64,000 nucleotides of DNA from Plantago ovata. Its lineage: Eukaryota > Streptophyta > Magnoliopsida > Lamiales > Plantaginaceae. Position 1 is the first letter of the stretch. The number at the start of each line of letters is the position of its first letter. The stretch spans positions 103,353,982-103,417,981 of the forward strand of contig CM051457.1 in the NCBI GenBank assembly GCA_028274465.1, read 5' to 3'. The position numbers were made by a program, and so were the translations under genes. This document shows positions 33,120 through 45,503 of the stretch, piece by piece. The notes below the pieces were generated by a model that saw only the letters and a program-made list of their open reading frames with translations, was not told the DNA's origin and did not search any database.

Positions 33120-34627
33120 TTCATGCCTTTTTCTTTTGTTTGGGACATAGCCTTGAGCTCTTTCAAAGCATCTTCAAGAGCTTGCATAGGGTTGTTTTGC
33201 TGGGGTTGCTCTTCGACCATCATCATAGCACTCTGTGTTTCCAAAGAGTTTTCCTCTGAAGTTCCTTTGGAGGGATACTCTACGAGGAAGTCGGCGATGA
33301 CTTGTGCTTTCTTGGCCACGGGTGCTTGATAGTCGATGTCGTACTCACTTAATTCAATTGCCCATCTTGCCATTCTTCCCGAATTTTCGGGCTTTCCGAG
33401 GACTTGCTTAAGAGGTTGCTTTGTCAAGACTACTACCTTGTGCGCACCAAAGTAGGGCTTCAACCTCCTTGCCGTATAAACGAGGGCAAAGGATAGCCTC
33501 TCTATATCCATGTACCGCGTTTCAGCTCCGGCAAGTACTTTACTCAAGTAGTAGATGGGCAAGTGGTCGTTACCTTGGATTCGTACCAAGACCGAGCTGA
33601 TAGCTTCCTTAGTTGCTGCTAGGTATAAGTAAAGTGCCTCTCCTTCTATGGGTTTCGACAATAGTGGAGGAGCGAGTAGATACTCTTTCAGCTTCTCGAA
33701 GGCTTCCTCGCACTCCTTCGTCCACTCGAAGTGGCTGCTCTTCCTTAGCACTTTGAAAAAAGGTAGATTTTTCTCGGCAGATCTCGAGATGAATCTACTC
33801 AATGCAATTGACTTTCCGACCAATTGTTGCACCTCATTGATGGATTGAGGTTGAGGAAGATCGAGGATGGCCTTTATCTTTTCGGGGTTTGCTTCTATCC
33901 CTCTCTCCGTTACCATGTAACCGAGGAATTTCCCCCCTTTGACCCCAAAGGTACACTTCGCTGGGTTGAGCTTCATGCCATACTTTCTCAAGATTGAGAA
34001 GCATTTTGCCAGGTAACCCACATGTTGCTCCTCGGTTTTGCTCTTGACGAGCATGTCATCGACATATACTTCCATTGTTTTCCCCAGCTCTTCTTTGAAC
34101 ATCTTGTTAACCAACCTCTGGTAGGTCGCTCCGGCGTTTTTAAGACCGAATGGCATCACGTTGAAGCAATACACATTGCCATTAGCGAAGAAAGCAGTCT
34201 TGGGCACGTCATCTTTGGCCATTTTGACCTGGTAGAAGCCCTGGTATGCATCCATGAAACTCAGGAGGGCGCATCCAGCGGTGGAATCGACCAGCTGGTC
34301 GATCCGTGGAAGAGGATAGGGATCCTTTGGGCAAAACTTGTTGATCCTTGTGAAATTGTTGCACATTCTCCATTTTCCCGGACCTTTCTCAACGAGGATC
34401 ACATTGCATACCCAATCGGAGTATCTCACCGCCTTGATGTGGCCGGCCTTAAGAAGTCTTTGGACTTCCGCTTCTATGATGGCATTATCCTCTGCACTGA
34501 AGTCTCTTCGATTTTCTCTGATGTGGGTGATCGACGGGTCTACGTTCAGACGGTGAACGGCGACACGTGGGTCGATCCCCTTGAGGTCCTCGGTACTCCA
34601 CGCGAAGATGTCGTTGTTATCCTTCAA
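33120..34627 (-). pseudogene. Reverse transcriptase and RNase H of element B
   Basis: The open frame from 34627 covers the RT palm and fingers (FCPKDPYPLPRIDQLVD), the catalytic motif VYVDDMLVKS at about 34050-34080, thumb, then gypsy RNase H (PIYYLSKVLAGAETRY, ARRLKPYFGAHKVVVLT). It is in the same frame as gag-protease upstream, separated only by TAA at 34631-34633 where element A has CAA. Near 33125-33135, in an A-rich stretch, a small indel shifts the frame relative to the second RNase H. RT would copy the RNA; this copy needs several corrections to be complete. Confidence 0.87.
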
Positions 34628-34630
34628 ACA

Positions 34631-37600
34631 TTAGATGAGTTTCATCCTAACCTCTGTAGTCATCTCGGTACCAATTTTTGTGATCTTGTCGGCACTTCCT
34701 TCGACAATTTGGATTTCTTCTAGGGCTTCTCTTGCTTCAATTTTGTTTTCCTCAAAGAATTTCTTCTTTTTGGAAGAGGGTGGGACTGGTGGAATCACTT
34801 GATACTCCTCGAGCTCCTTAACAGCTCCTACTAGAGTATCCTTGTCTTTCTTCATGATTGCTTTTCTTCGCCTAAGTAACGGACTTGGCTTCTTCGACTT
34901 TCTTTTCACTCGCCGAACCGTGTAGAAACGATAAGGCGCATTGTGAACAAGGGGTGTCTCCTCGGATGATTGCCCCGGGTTGGGTTCTCCAATAGCAACC
35001 CTAGAAGTGAACTTGGCTGACATAATGTAGCATTCCCATGCTTCTCGTATGTCTCCTACTTCTTGTCCAATTCCCAAAGGAGTGGGGAACTTTAACTTGT
35101 TGTGGACCGTGGAGACTACGGCTCGGAACTGAGAGAGACCGGGTCGGCCTAGGACTGCAAAATAATCAAACGGCATATCGACGACCACAGAAGGAACATG
35201 TTGCGTCACTCGTCTAGGAGCGCTACCCATTGATACCGTGAGGTTGATCATTCCGAGTGGCATGATAGGTTGTCCTCCAAACCCTACCAATGCACTCCTC
35301 ACTTCCCTGAGTCCTTCTCTTGGATTCATTTGCATCCTTTTCAAGGTTCCGGTGAAAATCAAGTTCGCCGAGCACCCGGTGTCGACGAGGATTCTTCCTA
35401 ACTTGTATGATTGAACATCCAAGGAAACTACAAGTGGGACGCAAGGATCATATGTGTTCCCTCCTCCGGCATGCTTCATAGGTATCTCGCTATCGTCGAA
35501 AGAGATAATATTGGTTCCCGGTCGTGCGGCTTGAGCATACTTCACATCTCGGACCCTAAGATTGTCCGCCGTAATCTCCCTTTGATTACGAGTGTCGCCT
35601 CCCGCTGGTCCTCCCGCAATTGTGAGAGTGTGGATGCTTCCATTCACGGGGCGGTTCTCATAATTGTTGTAATTATGAATGTCATCATCATAAGGGTTTC
35701 CTTGGTGAGGGTGCTCGCTCCCACTTTGAGGTGGTGGAGGTAGGAGTGCCAGAGGTTCCTCCTTCCGGATGTAGCTAACCAATTGACCGTTGCGTATCAT
35801 CCTCTCAATTTCGTTCTTGAGTTCGACACACTCATCGGAAGTGTGCCCTTTCCCCTCGTGAAACTTGCAAATTTTTTCAAAGCTCTTGTTCCTTTGATTT
35901 TCATTAATCGGTGGTGGCCAGGAGACGTCTAGCTTCCTCGAGACTATATAGTTCAAGATGTTGGATCTTGGCCTATTTAAGTCTGTATAGTTGCTATATC
36001 GTTTTGGAGGTGACCTTCTAGGGGGAGACCTCTTGTCTCTGAAATCATTTCTAGAGTTGCCCTCTTTGATTAGCCCAAACTTCTGATCTTTCCTTTGCTT
36101 TCCGGGGTTTTGAGGGCGAGGAGGATACTCCTTCTCTTTTTCTTTCTCCTTCCCTTTTTCCTTGGGAAGATTGGTTCTCACTGTGACGGTTTTTCTGAAT
36201 TCCTCAGCCTCGAGGAAATCCTTGCAAACTTTGGCAAGTTGTGCTTCATTCTCCACACACGATGCTGAGAGTACATCTTGGAACTTGATGTTGGTAGTGT
36301 TACCATACAAATATTCTTTCCTCTCATTGATCGAGTGATCTTCGACTTGGAGGGTTGCTCCATGAAAACGATTGATGAAGTCCCTCAAGTCTTCATTATT
36401 TTTCTGAACAATTTCGGCCAAGTACCTCACTCTTCTCTTGGCGTTCATCACCTTCTCGAAACGCTTAGAGAACTCCTTGAAAAGATCTCTATATGACTTG
36501 ATGGATCGGTGAGGGAGGTGCGACCACCACTTCATGGCTTCTCCGGAGAGGTTAGCCGGGAAGAGGAGTGCTTTGGTCCTTGAATAATGAACGTAAGCGT
36601 CCATTTTAGTACCAAATCTTACCAAGTAGTCCTTCGGACAACTTGTTCCATCGTAGCTTTCGAAGGTGGGGAACCCTCTTTCTATTTTGGCTTGGTGGCT
36701 TCTTATCTCATCGCACAAAGGGCTCGGATCTTGGTCTTGCTCTTTCTCTTGGACCGTTCCTCGTAGAGTCTCTATCTGAGCATCAAGTGCGGATTTCCTC
36801 GCGTTGAGTTCCTCCAGAGTGAGCCTCCTCCCCGTGATCGGGTCGATCAAGGGGGTTACCTCAACTACTGTTCTCAATGCTTGATTCTCCGCCACCGCTT
36901 CTTGTTGGTTCTAAGGAGTTACTTGGTTGGGCGTAACTTGATTGGGGAGAGTGGGTGGTGTAGCGACCACCTGAGCTCTATTTTCTTGTTGAGCTACATT
37001 TTGCAATAATGCCCGTATCCTTCTATCAATCAAGTCTCTCAAGTCATCCGGGGCACCTTGAGGCCCTAACCTTGATTGAACTCTTGATGGTCCAAGTCGA
37101 GATTGGATCGACCTTGTGTTGGCTCTGGAATGTGCTTCATCTTGTGCAACTGGTGCTCTTCCTTGGGATTGACGAGGAGCGACCAGGGTTTCACGAGGTT
37201 GCTCTTGCACCGGCGCTGGTTGTGCTCCTTGAGATTGTATCTCGGCATTAACCCTAGCTGCCTCATTACCTCCTACGTATCCTTGTAGAGTGAGAAGGAA
37301 CAGACCGTATTGAGCTTCGCCCATCCCGAAGTCTGATGGTCGGACTACACGTCCATCAGGAAGGGTGAAGGTCAATGCGGCCGGTTGAGGAGGGTTCACT
37401 GCTACGGGAGGTTGATTGATTGCTACTGGAGGAGGCTGCCCCCTAGGCTCGGCGTTGTTTGGGACTCTCAACACTCCATAGGAACTTCCTACGGGGATTC
37501 CTTGCGGGTTGTTTTCTCCCGATCTTTCATTTTGGGAGTTGGTGACATTAGTAAATGCCCCCTCCGTGTAATCTCGATTCCTTACAACATTGTTGTTTCT

Positions 37601-37720
37601 TGGTGCCCTCGGAGCACCATCCGTTCCTCCTCCGTGACCGTTACTAGAGGGACGGCCTCTAGGTCAAGGAGGGTTCCTGGGTGGTGCATTAGCAAGACGG
37701 TTACTTCTTCTGGGAGTCAT
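34631..37720 (-). pseudogene. Gag-protease of element B with two internal stop codons
   Basis: The start ATG at 37720-37718 (MTPRRSNRLANAPPRNPP) lies 68 bases after the primer site. One frame runs to 34631 but is cut by TGA at codon 19 (37666-37664) and TAG at codon 270 (36913-36911; element A has CAG). The N-terminus is proline-rich. The capsid region is FPTFESYDGTSCPKDYLVRF to HSINERKEYLYG. A CX4C/H-type knuckle is only partial (CKFHEGKGHTSDEC). The protease triad is ILVDTGCSANLIF at about 35380, with the downstream FAVLGRPGLSQF motif. Gag packages the RNA and protease matures the polyprotein. Confidence 0.87.
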
Positions 37721-37787
37721 ATTCGTGAAGGGTCACGAGGAGGGTAATGGCTCGACCAGTAGGGCAAGGAATGACCTTTCGTGTCGC

Positions 37788-37805
37788 TTCCCACAGACGG
37801 CGCCA
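37788..37805 (-). other. Primer-binding site of element B
   Basis: The minus strand reads TGGCGCCGTCTGTGGGAA two bases inside the 5' LTR, the usual place and start (TGG) of a tRNA primer site. The exact tRNA cannot be named without a search. Confidence 0.85.
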
Positions 37806-37807
37806 AA

Positions 37808-38657
<850 letters not shown>

Positions 38658-38779
38658 ATGCGTATGCGTAGCAAAATATATATGATATGTCTTATAAAAG
38701 TGAGATTTTTGCTTACAAGATGATATGTTTTCTCGGAAATAAAAATGTTATGTTTCTTGAAAACATTAACTTTAGCATC

Positions 38780-38788
38780 TATATATAT
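38780..38788 (+). promoter_or_regulatory. Possible TATA box of the PMEI-like gene
   Basis: TATATATAC, about 60 bp upstream of the first ATG. It is in the right place but in TA-rich surroundings, so only moderately supported. Confidence 0.4.
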
Positions 38789-38847
38789 ACCAAATCATTA
38801 AACCAAATTTTAACATCCACGATTCATTCTTTACCTTACAGAAAGGA

Positions 38848-39438
38848 ATGGAAAAAAAAATGGCTTACTCAATTTCGTCAGCGCAAATAATATACACTAC
38901 TGTCTTCACAATATCCCTTCTCATGTTATCAACATCAACATGCTTTGCAAGAAACTCTTCACTAATCGAACAAATTTGCTCCACATTGGGAGCGGAAAGC
39001 CAACTATGCATGGACGTTCTAGGATCGGAACCAAGTATATGTGCCGCAACAAACTTGTTCGATTTGTGTACCAGCATAGTCGATTTCGGAGCTGCATATG
39101 CAACACGTGTTCATAACCACATCCTCGACTTGCTCAAGGAAAACAATGAACCGGAAGTAATTCAAGCTCTTAAGAGTTGTGAATCCAGTTATAGATACAC
39201 TATTGAAAGTTTGGTCGACGCAGACGTTCAAATTAGAACTCAAGACCCAGTGGGATACCTAACTGCAGTTAGCGATCTTTTTGTGTCCGGTGGTGACGTC
39301 AAACAGTGCCAGAATGCTGAGCCGTTGAGAGGGTACAAAATGAGAGATGGGGTCCTCCAATTGGCTAATACGATCATTAGTGATGTTATTCTGTCAACTG
39401 CAACTCAGCTTGTTAATGGTATTATTAATCACAAGTAA
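38848..39438 (+). CDS. Plant invertase/pectin methylesterase inhibitor (PMEI) domain protein
   Basis: Single-exon, 196 codons. A second ATG at 38860 (MAYSIS) has the better plant start context and would remove four residues. A signal peptide ends at about STSTCFA, pointing to the cell wall or apoplast. The mature part has the PMEI four-helix pattern: ICSTLGAESQLC (first Cys pair), ALKSCESSYRYTIESL and VSGGDVKQCQNAE (second pair), with further Cys at SIC and DLC. Length is normal for the family. Such proteins bind and inhibit pectin methylesterase or acid invertase; which one cannot be decided from sequence. No stop or frameshift is seen. It lies between element B 290 bp upstream and element F 550 bp downstream, and is the only host gene recognised. 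Confidence 0.88.
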   Translation: MEKKMAYSISSAQIIYTTVFTISLLMLSTSTCFARNSSLIEQICSTLGAESQLCMDVLGSEPSICAATNLFDLCTSIVDFGAAYATRVHNHILDLLKENNEPEVIQALKSCESSYRYTIESLVDADVQIRTQDPVGYLTAVSDLFVSGGDVKQCQNAEPLRGYKMRDGVLQLANTIISDVILSTATQLVNGIINHK

Positions 39439-39991
39439 AAGAGACTGCTTATGGGCGCGCAGAAGGTTATTTATGGATAAACGAATAGATGACTTGTATG
39501 AGCACAACTTTTAATTAAATAAGCTTTATACTAATGCTTTCAATATGTTGTGAGGCAAGTAGTAAAGAAACATTAAGGTAAATTTTTATTAGACAACGGC
39601 GGACTCTTAAGAACTGGTTTCGGTTCAAACAATAATTAAACCATAATAATTTTTATGTATAAAAAACTTCATCCAAAGCAATGTCACTTATAGAAACGAT
39701 AAAACATTATTTATTTTCATATATAAAAAAACTTAATCTTCATGTTGAAAAAAAACTCATCCAAAGCAATGTCACTTATAGAAACGATAAAACATTATTT
39801 ATTTTCATACATAAAAAAACTAAATCTCCATGCCTTCAACACAACAAAAGGTATAAAATAAAATATCTCCATGCCTTTCATAGGGAGGGTGAAGGGGTGG
39901 CGGAGGAGGAGAGCATAGGCGGCATCATCCGACAGTCAACCAATTTGACGGGTACAATACTGTTACAATTTAGATTTCATTTGATACATAA
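39439..39991. other. 3' flank of the PMEI-like gene
   Basis: AT-rich non-coding DNA with an 88-bp duplication and ending in CATAA, the target duplication of element F. A candidate poly(A) area is near 39515-39600 (AATTAAATAAGC). No other gene is seen. Confidence 0.6.
39671..39846. repeat. 88-bp tandem duplication downstream of the PMEI gene
   Basis: Two copies start at 39671 and 39759 (ATCCAAAGCAATGTCACTTA). They are nearly identical over the first 60 bases. Confidence 0.85.
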
Positions 39992-41144
39992 TGTTTGTGT
40001 TAAAATATGTCCAGTCCGTGTTTACGAACTGGAGCGGCCTAAGAGCGCAAACAGGCACCAAGGATATCCCTCCGGGTCTCCAAGGATGTACCTCCGGAGC
40101 ACCAAGGATATCCCTCCGGCCGGGTATCCAAGGATGTCCCTCCGGAGCACCAAGGATATCCCTCCAGGTCTCCAAGGATGACCCTCTGGAGCACCAAGGA
40201 TATCCCTCCGGGTCACCAAGAATGTCCCTCCGAGGCTCTGAAGGTCGTCCCTCAACAGGGCTCGACCACCCTTCCAGCTGGTACGTCACCGGAGGGTGGC
40301 TCGACCAGCATGGTGCTCATTGCAATTCAAGAGGTTAACCCTCAAGATGGTTCACTAAGGATAAAGCTGACTAAGAGTGAGGCTCGAGGAGCATCCCTAG
40401 GGCTCGACCACCATAGGTGGGCGGACCGAGGAGGACCTTACGTCAAGGTATCACCCTCCAAAGGAGAATAGGCAGAGCACTACTTGGACCATGGAACTGA
40501 GGAAGGCATGAGGACCCAGGTCGACCACCCCTGGTCGGTCCCTAGGGGGCCCGCCTTCTAGAATATTCCATGAGACCTGAAAAGTCAATACTGCCCTTCA
40601 AAGCCTAGACCGGATGTTTGGGCCAAAGCCCATGGACCTTTTTAATGGGCTTGGGCCAAAGGAGGATTCCATCTCAGCCGGACACTTGTCACGATCCTAC
40701 ATAAAGTGACAATACAATACAAGGAGTATATAAGGAGACCTCACTCCATCATTTAAAGGTAATCAACAATCTCCAACTCTCAATCAATATTTCACTCACT
40801 AGGGAAGCCTTCAACTCCCTACACGTAAGTCGTCCTTCCGGTCTGATCCTCGACAGACCGGGCACGAGGCACTAACCTCTCCCCCCCCCTCATCTAGTCT
40901 ATTTCAGGTGCCAGGAAGTCACGAGGAGACTACCAAAAGTCTATTTCAAGAACGAGGAAGCTACATGAAGGTCACCTAAATATCAGAGGAAGACCCTATG
41001 AAGAAGACCCAAGTAGTTTCCTCCGAAGACTCAAGAGGCCTTCCTTTGAAAGGACTCAAAGTAACATCCTTTGAAGAAGACCAAAGTACCTTCCTTTGAA
41101 GACTTAAGACGAATTAGAAAGAAAGCACGAAATACCCATCAACA
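39992..41144 (+). repeat. 5' LTR of element F
   Basis: 1153 bp, TGTTTGTGTT to CCCATCAACA. Near its start (40060-40240) it has several tandem units alternating CCAAGGATATCCCTCCGG and CCAAGGATGTCCCTCCGG. Overlapping frames on both strands there are repeat artefacts. Confidence 0.9.
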
Positions 41145-41148
41145 TTTG

Positions 41149-41640
41149 GCGCGAAGAAGTAACTTCCCTTGAAAATGTCTGGTCGATCCTTCTCAAAGGA
41201 TCAGGCTCCTCGAGCCCATCCATAGAGAAGCGCGAAGAAGTAACTTCCCTTGAAAAAGTCTGGTCGATCCTTCTCAAAGGATCAGGCTCCTTGAGCCCAT
41301 CCACAGAGAAGCGCGAAGAAGTAACTTCCCTTGAAAAAGCCTGGTCGATCCTTCTCAAAGGATCAGGCTCCTCGAGCCAATCCACAGAAAAGCGCTAAGA
41401 AGTAACTTCCCTTGAAAAAGCTGGTCGCGTCACCTCAAAGGATCAGGCTCCTCGAGCCCATCCAAAGAGAAGCATGAAGAAGCACATTCAACAGAAAAGC
41501 GCTAAGAAGTAACTTCCCTTGAAAAAGTTGGTCGCGTCACCTCAAAGGATTAGGCTCCTCGAGCCAATCCACAGAGAAGAGGCTCCTCAAGCCAATCCAC
41601 AGATCGAGAAGAGGCTCCTCGAGATAACTCACAAGAAGAA
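41149..41640 (+). repeat. 81-bp tandem repeats filling the interior of element F
   Basis: Units beginning GCGCGAAGAAGTAACTTCCC start at 41149, 41230, 41311 and 41392 (exact 81-bp period), with degenerate units from 41499. Each contains the hairpin GATCCTT-CTC-AAAGGATC and the word CAGGCTCCTCGAGCC. The array begins inside the primer site, directly after TTTG. Confidence 0.9.
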
Positions 41641-41933
41641 CGATAAGGCAAAAAATCGAGGATCCGACTTCTACCTTGGAAGGCTTACCCGGATCCAACA
41701 TCTACACAGCAATAATACCTCTTTTATAAGGTCCGAGCAACGTTTACTCGGACCCTATAAAAGGGGGGGAGGGGGAGATAGGAGGAGGGAAAGCTACTAA
41801 GGCATGAATATGGAGATCTTTTTTCGCCCATTATTGGTCGAGACAACCCTTTACGTCAAAGAATACTCGACCTGAACTTTAAATAGTTCCACAACTATCT
41901 TCTGTCAAGATACTTGGAAACTAGGGGGACATA
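41641..41933 (+). other. 3' interior of element F, shared with element B
   Basis: Matches the complement of about 20148-20345 in element B, including CCCTATAAAAGGGGG and the polypurine tract AAACTAGGGGGACATA before the LTR. No coding region. Confidence 0.75.
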
Positions 41934-42377
41934 TGTTGGTGTTAAAATATGTCCAGTCCGCATTTACGAACTGGAGCGGCCTAAGAGTACGAACAGGCAC
42001 CAAGGATATCCCTCCGGGTCTCCAAGGATGTCCCTCCGGAGCACCAAGTATATCCCTCCGGGTCTCCAAGGATGTCCCTCTGGAGCACCAAGGATATCCT
42101 TCCGGGTCACCAGGGATGTCCCTCTGAGGCTCTGAAGGTCGTCCCTCAACAGGGCTCGACCACCCTTCCAGGTACGTCACCTGAGGGTGGCTCGACCAAC
42201 ATGGTCCTCATTACACTTCAAGAGGTTAACCCTCAAGATGGTTCACTAAGGATAAAGCTGACTAAGAGTGGGGCTAGAGGAGCATCCCTAGGGCTCGACC
42301 ACCATAGGTGGGCGGACCTTTCGTCAAGGTATCACCCTCAAAGGAAAACAGGCAGAGCACTACTTGGACCATGGAAC
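41934..42377 (+). repeat. 3' LTR of element F, left part
   Basis: Starts TGTTGGTGTT and is cut at GGAAC by copia-2. It aligns with 39992-40490 of the 5' LTR. Confidence 0.9.
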
Positions 42378-44223
42378 TGTAAGAAAATACGGTCAGAGTT
42401 ACCCCTAGGGTACGCAGCGGAATTTCAAAAAATTTCTTAACATACAGGTTAATTGATTATGTATATGTCGTATATATGTAAACACGTCAATTAGAAGACT
42501 AACCTTACTTCCAAAGCAGCTTCCAAGTCTTCGTAATAATATTGTGTATCTTCTCCTTCGCCGAAGTCAAAGATATCTGCAATATTCTGATTATCTACAA
42601 GACAATAAGAGTTAGTTTCCAGCTCCTAGAACCTCAACCTTGGTATCCACGGATGAACAGCCTATCGGAAGAATGCTAGGATATTCTTTGTGTGACCAAG
42701 AAGACGGGGCGGCGATTCCTCCGGAAAGGTGGCGCGCGCGTGTGGCTTTATAGAGGAGGGGAGAGTTTTTATTTTCTCTAAGAAAACTGGGTATTCAACT
42801 GTGTGAATGTCTATTGAACTGTATGTCGAAAACTCTCCAATAGTCTACTATATATAGTAGTCAATAGAAGCCTAAAGCATAAGCAATTAGACTTCGTAAA
42901 GGAATAAAAATCTAATTCTTATCGCACTAGGAAACCAATCAAGTCTAGATTCATTCCCAATCAAATTAAAATTCAATCAGGAAAATCTAACTTATCCCTT
43001 GGACTTCTAATAGTGGAAGGAGTCGAACTCCTTCCCCTACTCCACCTCCTGCGCGCGCGCGCTCATGTCCTACGGGAGATAGGTGGGTCCCAATTTTGGG
43101 ACCCACTTATAGTTCTAAGGCACTTCAAACTCCAAGTAGATTTTTCCCATGTGCATATGTTAATTCTAAATTAACATATCCTTTCAAATCAAACCTCTAT
43201 TTTATTTCCAAAATATAATCTTTAATTGTATTTACATAAAATACAATTAATTAGCCAATTCAATTAATAATTCCAAATCATTAATTGAGCCACCAAATAT
43301 TATAATTAATTCTCCATCAACCACAATTAATTCCAAATTAATTGCGATTCCATCTTCAAGGATATTCTGATAAGCTGAATCACCACATAGTGTGACCCAT
43401 AGGGCCTCATCGTATTAAGCAAGTCCTAGACTAGGCAAAATGGTATTCCTAGACGGTTCCATTTGCAATATTAATACATGAGGACGTTTGAGAGGTTTCT
43501 CAAAGCAAACCCTTTCGTTGCGAAGTCTGTTGCGCTCAACGCGGCGATGGTAACGTCCCTTCATCTGACTGACTCGAATGCATCTAGGATCGATGATGTG
43601 TCTATCCCAATAATACATCCATGGGCGTCTCAGGGAGTTGCTTGGTTACTAAGATATACTTATGACCATCATAATATATCAATGCACTGGCCAGTGACTT
43701 TACCAACACAACTATGAAGACTATGAGAAGTACTCTCTTGTGCTACACATGAGAGATGAATCCTTCATAGAAACACTTATCATCCCCATTTGTATGTAGC
43801 CATAATCTTGGATCGTGTCTTAGGTCAACTGCTTATTCAGAGCTGACATCGACGGGTCCACCAAGGATATGGGGCAACAAATGTGATGATAAAGTCCTGT
43901 AAGTCCAAAGGATGACTGGCATCACTTCGACAACTTACCGGTTCCCATAGACACTTCGGTGTAGAGTATACATCGATGGGAGTGTCCGGTGGGTACTTCC
44001 ATTGTTCGATAATCCTTCTTCGAACAACTATGCGCAGTTATGGGAACGTTTCTCGATTGTCCAACAATCCGTTCCGTGGCCGTGGGATCGGCTCAGACTT
44101 GCTCCAACAAGTATAACCTCCACGCATACTAGTCTCATCTGGTTCATTCAGACCCCCACATCCGAGACGAACCTCAACTAGGGAGAGTTTGGGATAGATG
44201 ATAACTCACATAGCTCCCACTAT
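42378..44223 (-). repeat. 3' LTR of copia-2, left part
   Basis: Begins TGTAAGAAAATACGG. It is cut by element E at ACTAT (44219-44223), one copy of E's target duplication. It continues at 52462. Confidence 0.92.
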
Positions 44224-45482
44224 TGATGAATGTGTATTTTACACTTTCATTCGAGTCTTTTTCACCTAATTTAGCTATCATCTATGTTAATTTAGCTATA
44301 TTTTAGTACATTTTATTAGAATAGTGTCACGTTTCCCTTTAGATTTTATTTTATAGGTTTTGGTTGAAACTCGGAGATTTACGGGTAATTATATTGAAGT
44401 CTACAAGGAATTGGTGTTCCAGAAGCCTATTTGGAGTATCTGAAGGTTTCCGGATAGGATTTGGAGTCTAGGGGCCGAATCTGGAGGTTAGAAGGCCATT
44501 AGAAGTCTGAAACCGAGTCCGGAAAGGTGAAGAAATCCAAATCCGCGTCGAAAAACGCGGAAATTCCGCGAAATACTGGGGGGCGAACCGCCCCAGAGGT
44601 TTTTCGGGCCTATATATAGTTGCGAGTTTTCTCTCCGAAAATCATATCTTTCCAAGCCTACTTTCTCACCTCTCTTTATAGTTTTAGGTAGGAACTTCCC
44701 GGGGCCTGTCCTGGGAGTTCCATAGCTTAGGGGATACTTTTTCATAGCAGATTGGAGCTCGTAGGATCACAATCATCCGGAGATTGACAACCTTCGGTAA
44801 CTTTGTATCTTACAACTTTTATCTACTTATTTTATATATTCTTTCAATATGTTTTCTTCTATGATTGCTATTGACTGCATGCACATTATGAGTAGCTAAA
44901 TATATCGTTGGTGGTAGTATGTGAATTCTTAGCGAGGGAAGATAATCATGCTAATGGCTATATCGCGCATTATACTCCGTGTCATTGCTTTATTTCGTTG
45001 ATTAGTTGAACACCAAAATTCTCGTATGTTGTATTGATCATTATGCACACTAGGACACTTGTCAGCCAAACAGACTTAATTATCTTCGTAGTGTTGAATG
45101 ATTACGGAACACAATAGGACGTTAGTTGTTGACAGGTCAGACCCATATTATCTTCGTAGTGCACAATACTTACAACAGGACCCAAGATTCATTCAAAGAT
45201 ATCTATGCAAGACCGAGGAATTTATGCATGATTATCGACCCATTATGTTAAGAAGGACAATACTATCACCAACCTCCATTATCTGCTTGAAAACCCCCTA
45301 TCGCTTTTTATTTGCTGTTTTATATTTTCTTGTTAAATAGATAAAGCTAGTTATAGTCCTGAGAGAACGACACTCGAGTCATTCTGCTGCTACACTACGG
45401 TTTTCGTTGTAGTTGTGGATTGCCTTTGGCTAAATACAAATATAATTTGACTGAACCGGGACTGACAAACTCGCGTTCATCA
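44224..45482 (+). repeat. 5' LTR of element E
   Basis: 1259 bp, TGATGAATGTG to CGCGTTCATCA. Includes one GGGGCG-AAC-CGCCCC palindrome at 44580-44594. Short frames inside (for example 45098-45340) recur in the 3' LTR as copies. Confidence 0.94.
44610..44619 (+). promoter_or_regulatory. Likely TATA box of the E LTR promoter
   Basis: CTATATATAG, 16 bp after the GGGGCG/CGCCCC palindrome. The same word recurs in the 3' LTR near 51598-51607. It is the clearest core-promoter word in the LTR. Confidence 0.5.
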
Positions 45483-45485
45483 AAT

Positions 45486-45503
45486 TGGCGCCGTTGCCGG
45501 GGA
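45486..45503 (+). other. Primer-binding site of element E
   Basis: TGGCGCCGTTGCCGGGGA three bases after the 5' LTR. It is a common plant gypsy primer site, probably matching tRNA-Asp from memory. Confidence 0.88.

Noticed and set aside
40060..40240. Regularly spaced repeats resembling a CRISPR array in the F LTR
   Set aside because: The units are direct tandem repeats without unique spacers, in an LTR of a plant retrotransposon, and are copied in the second LTR.
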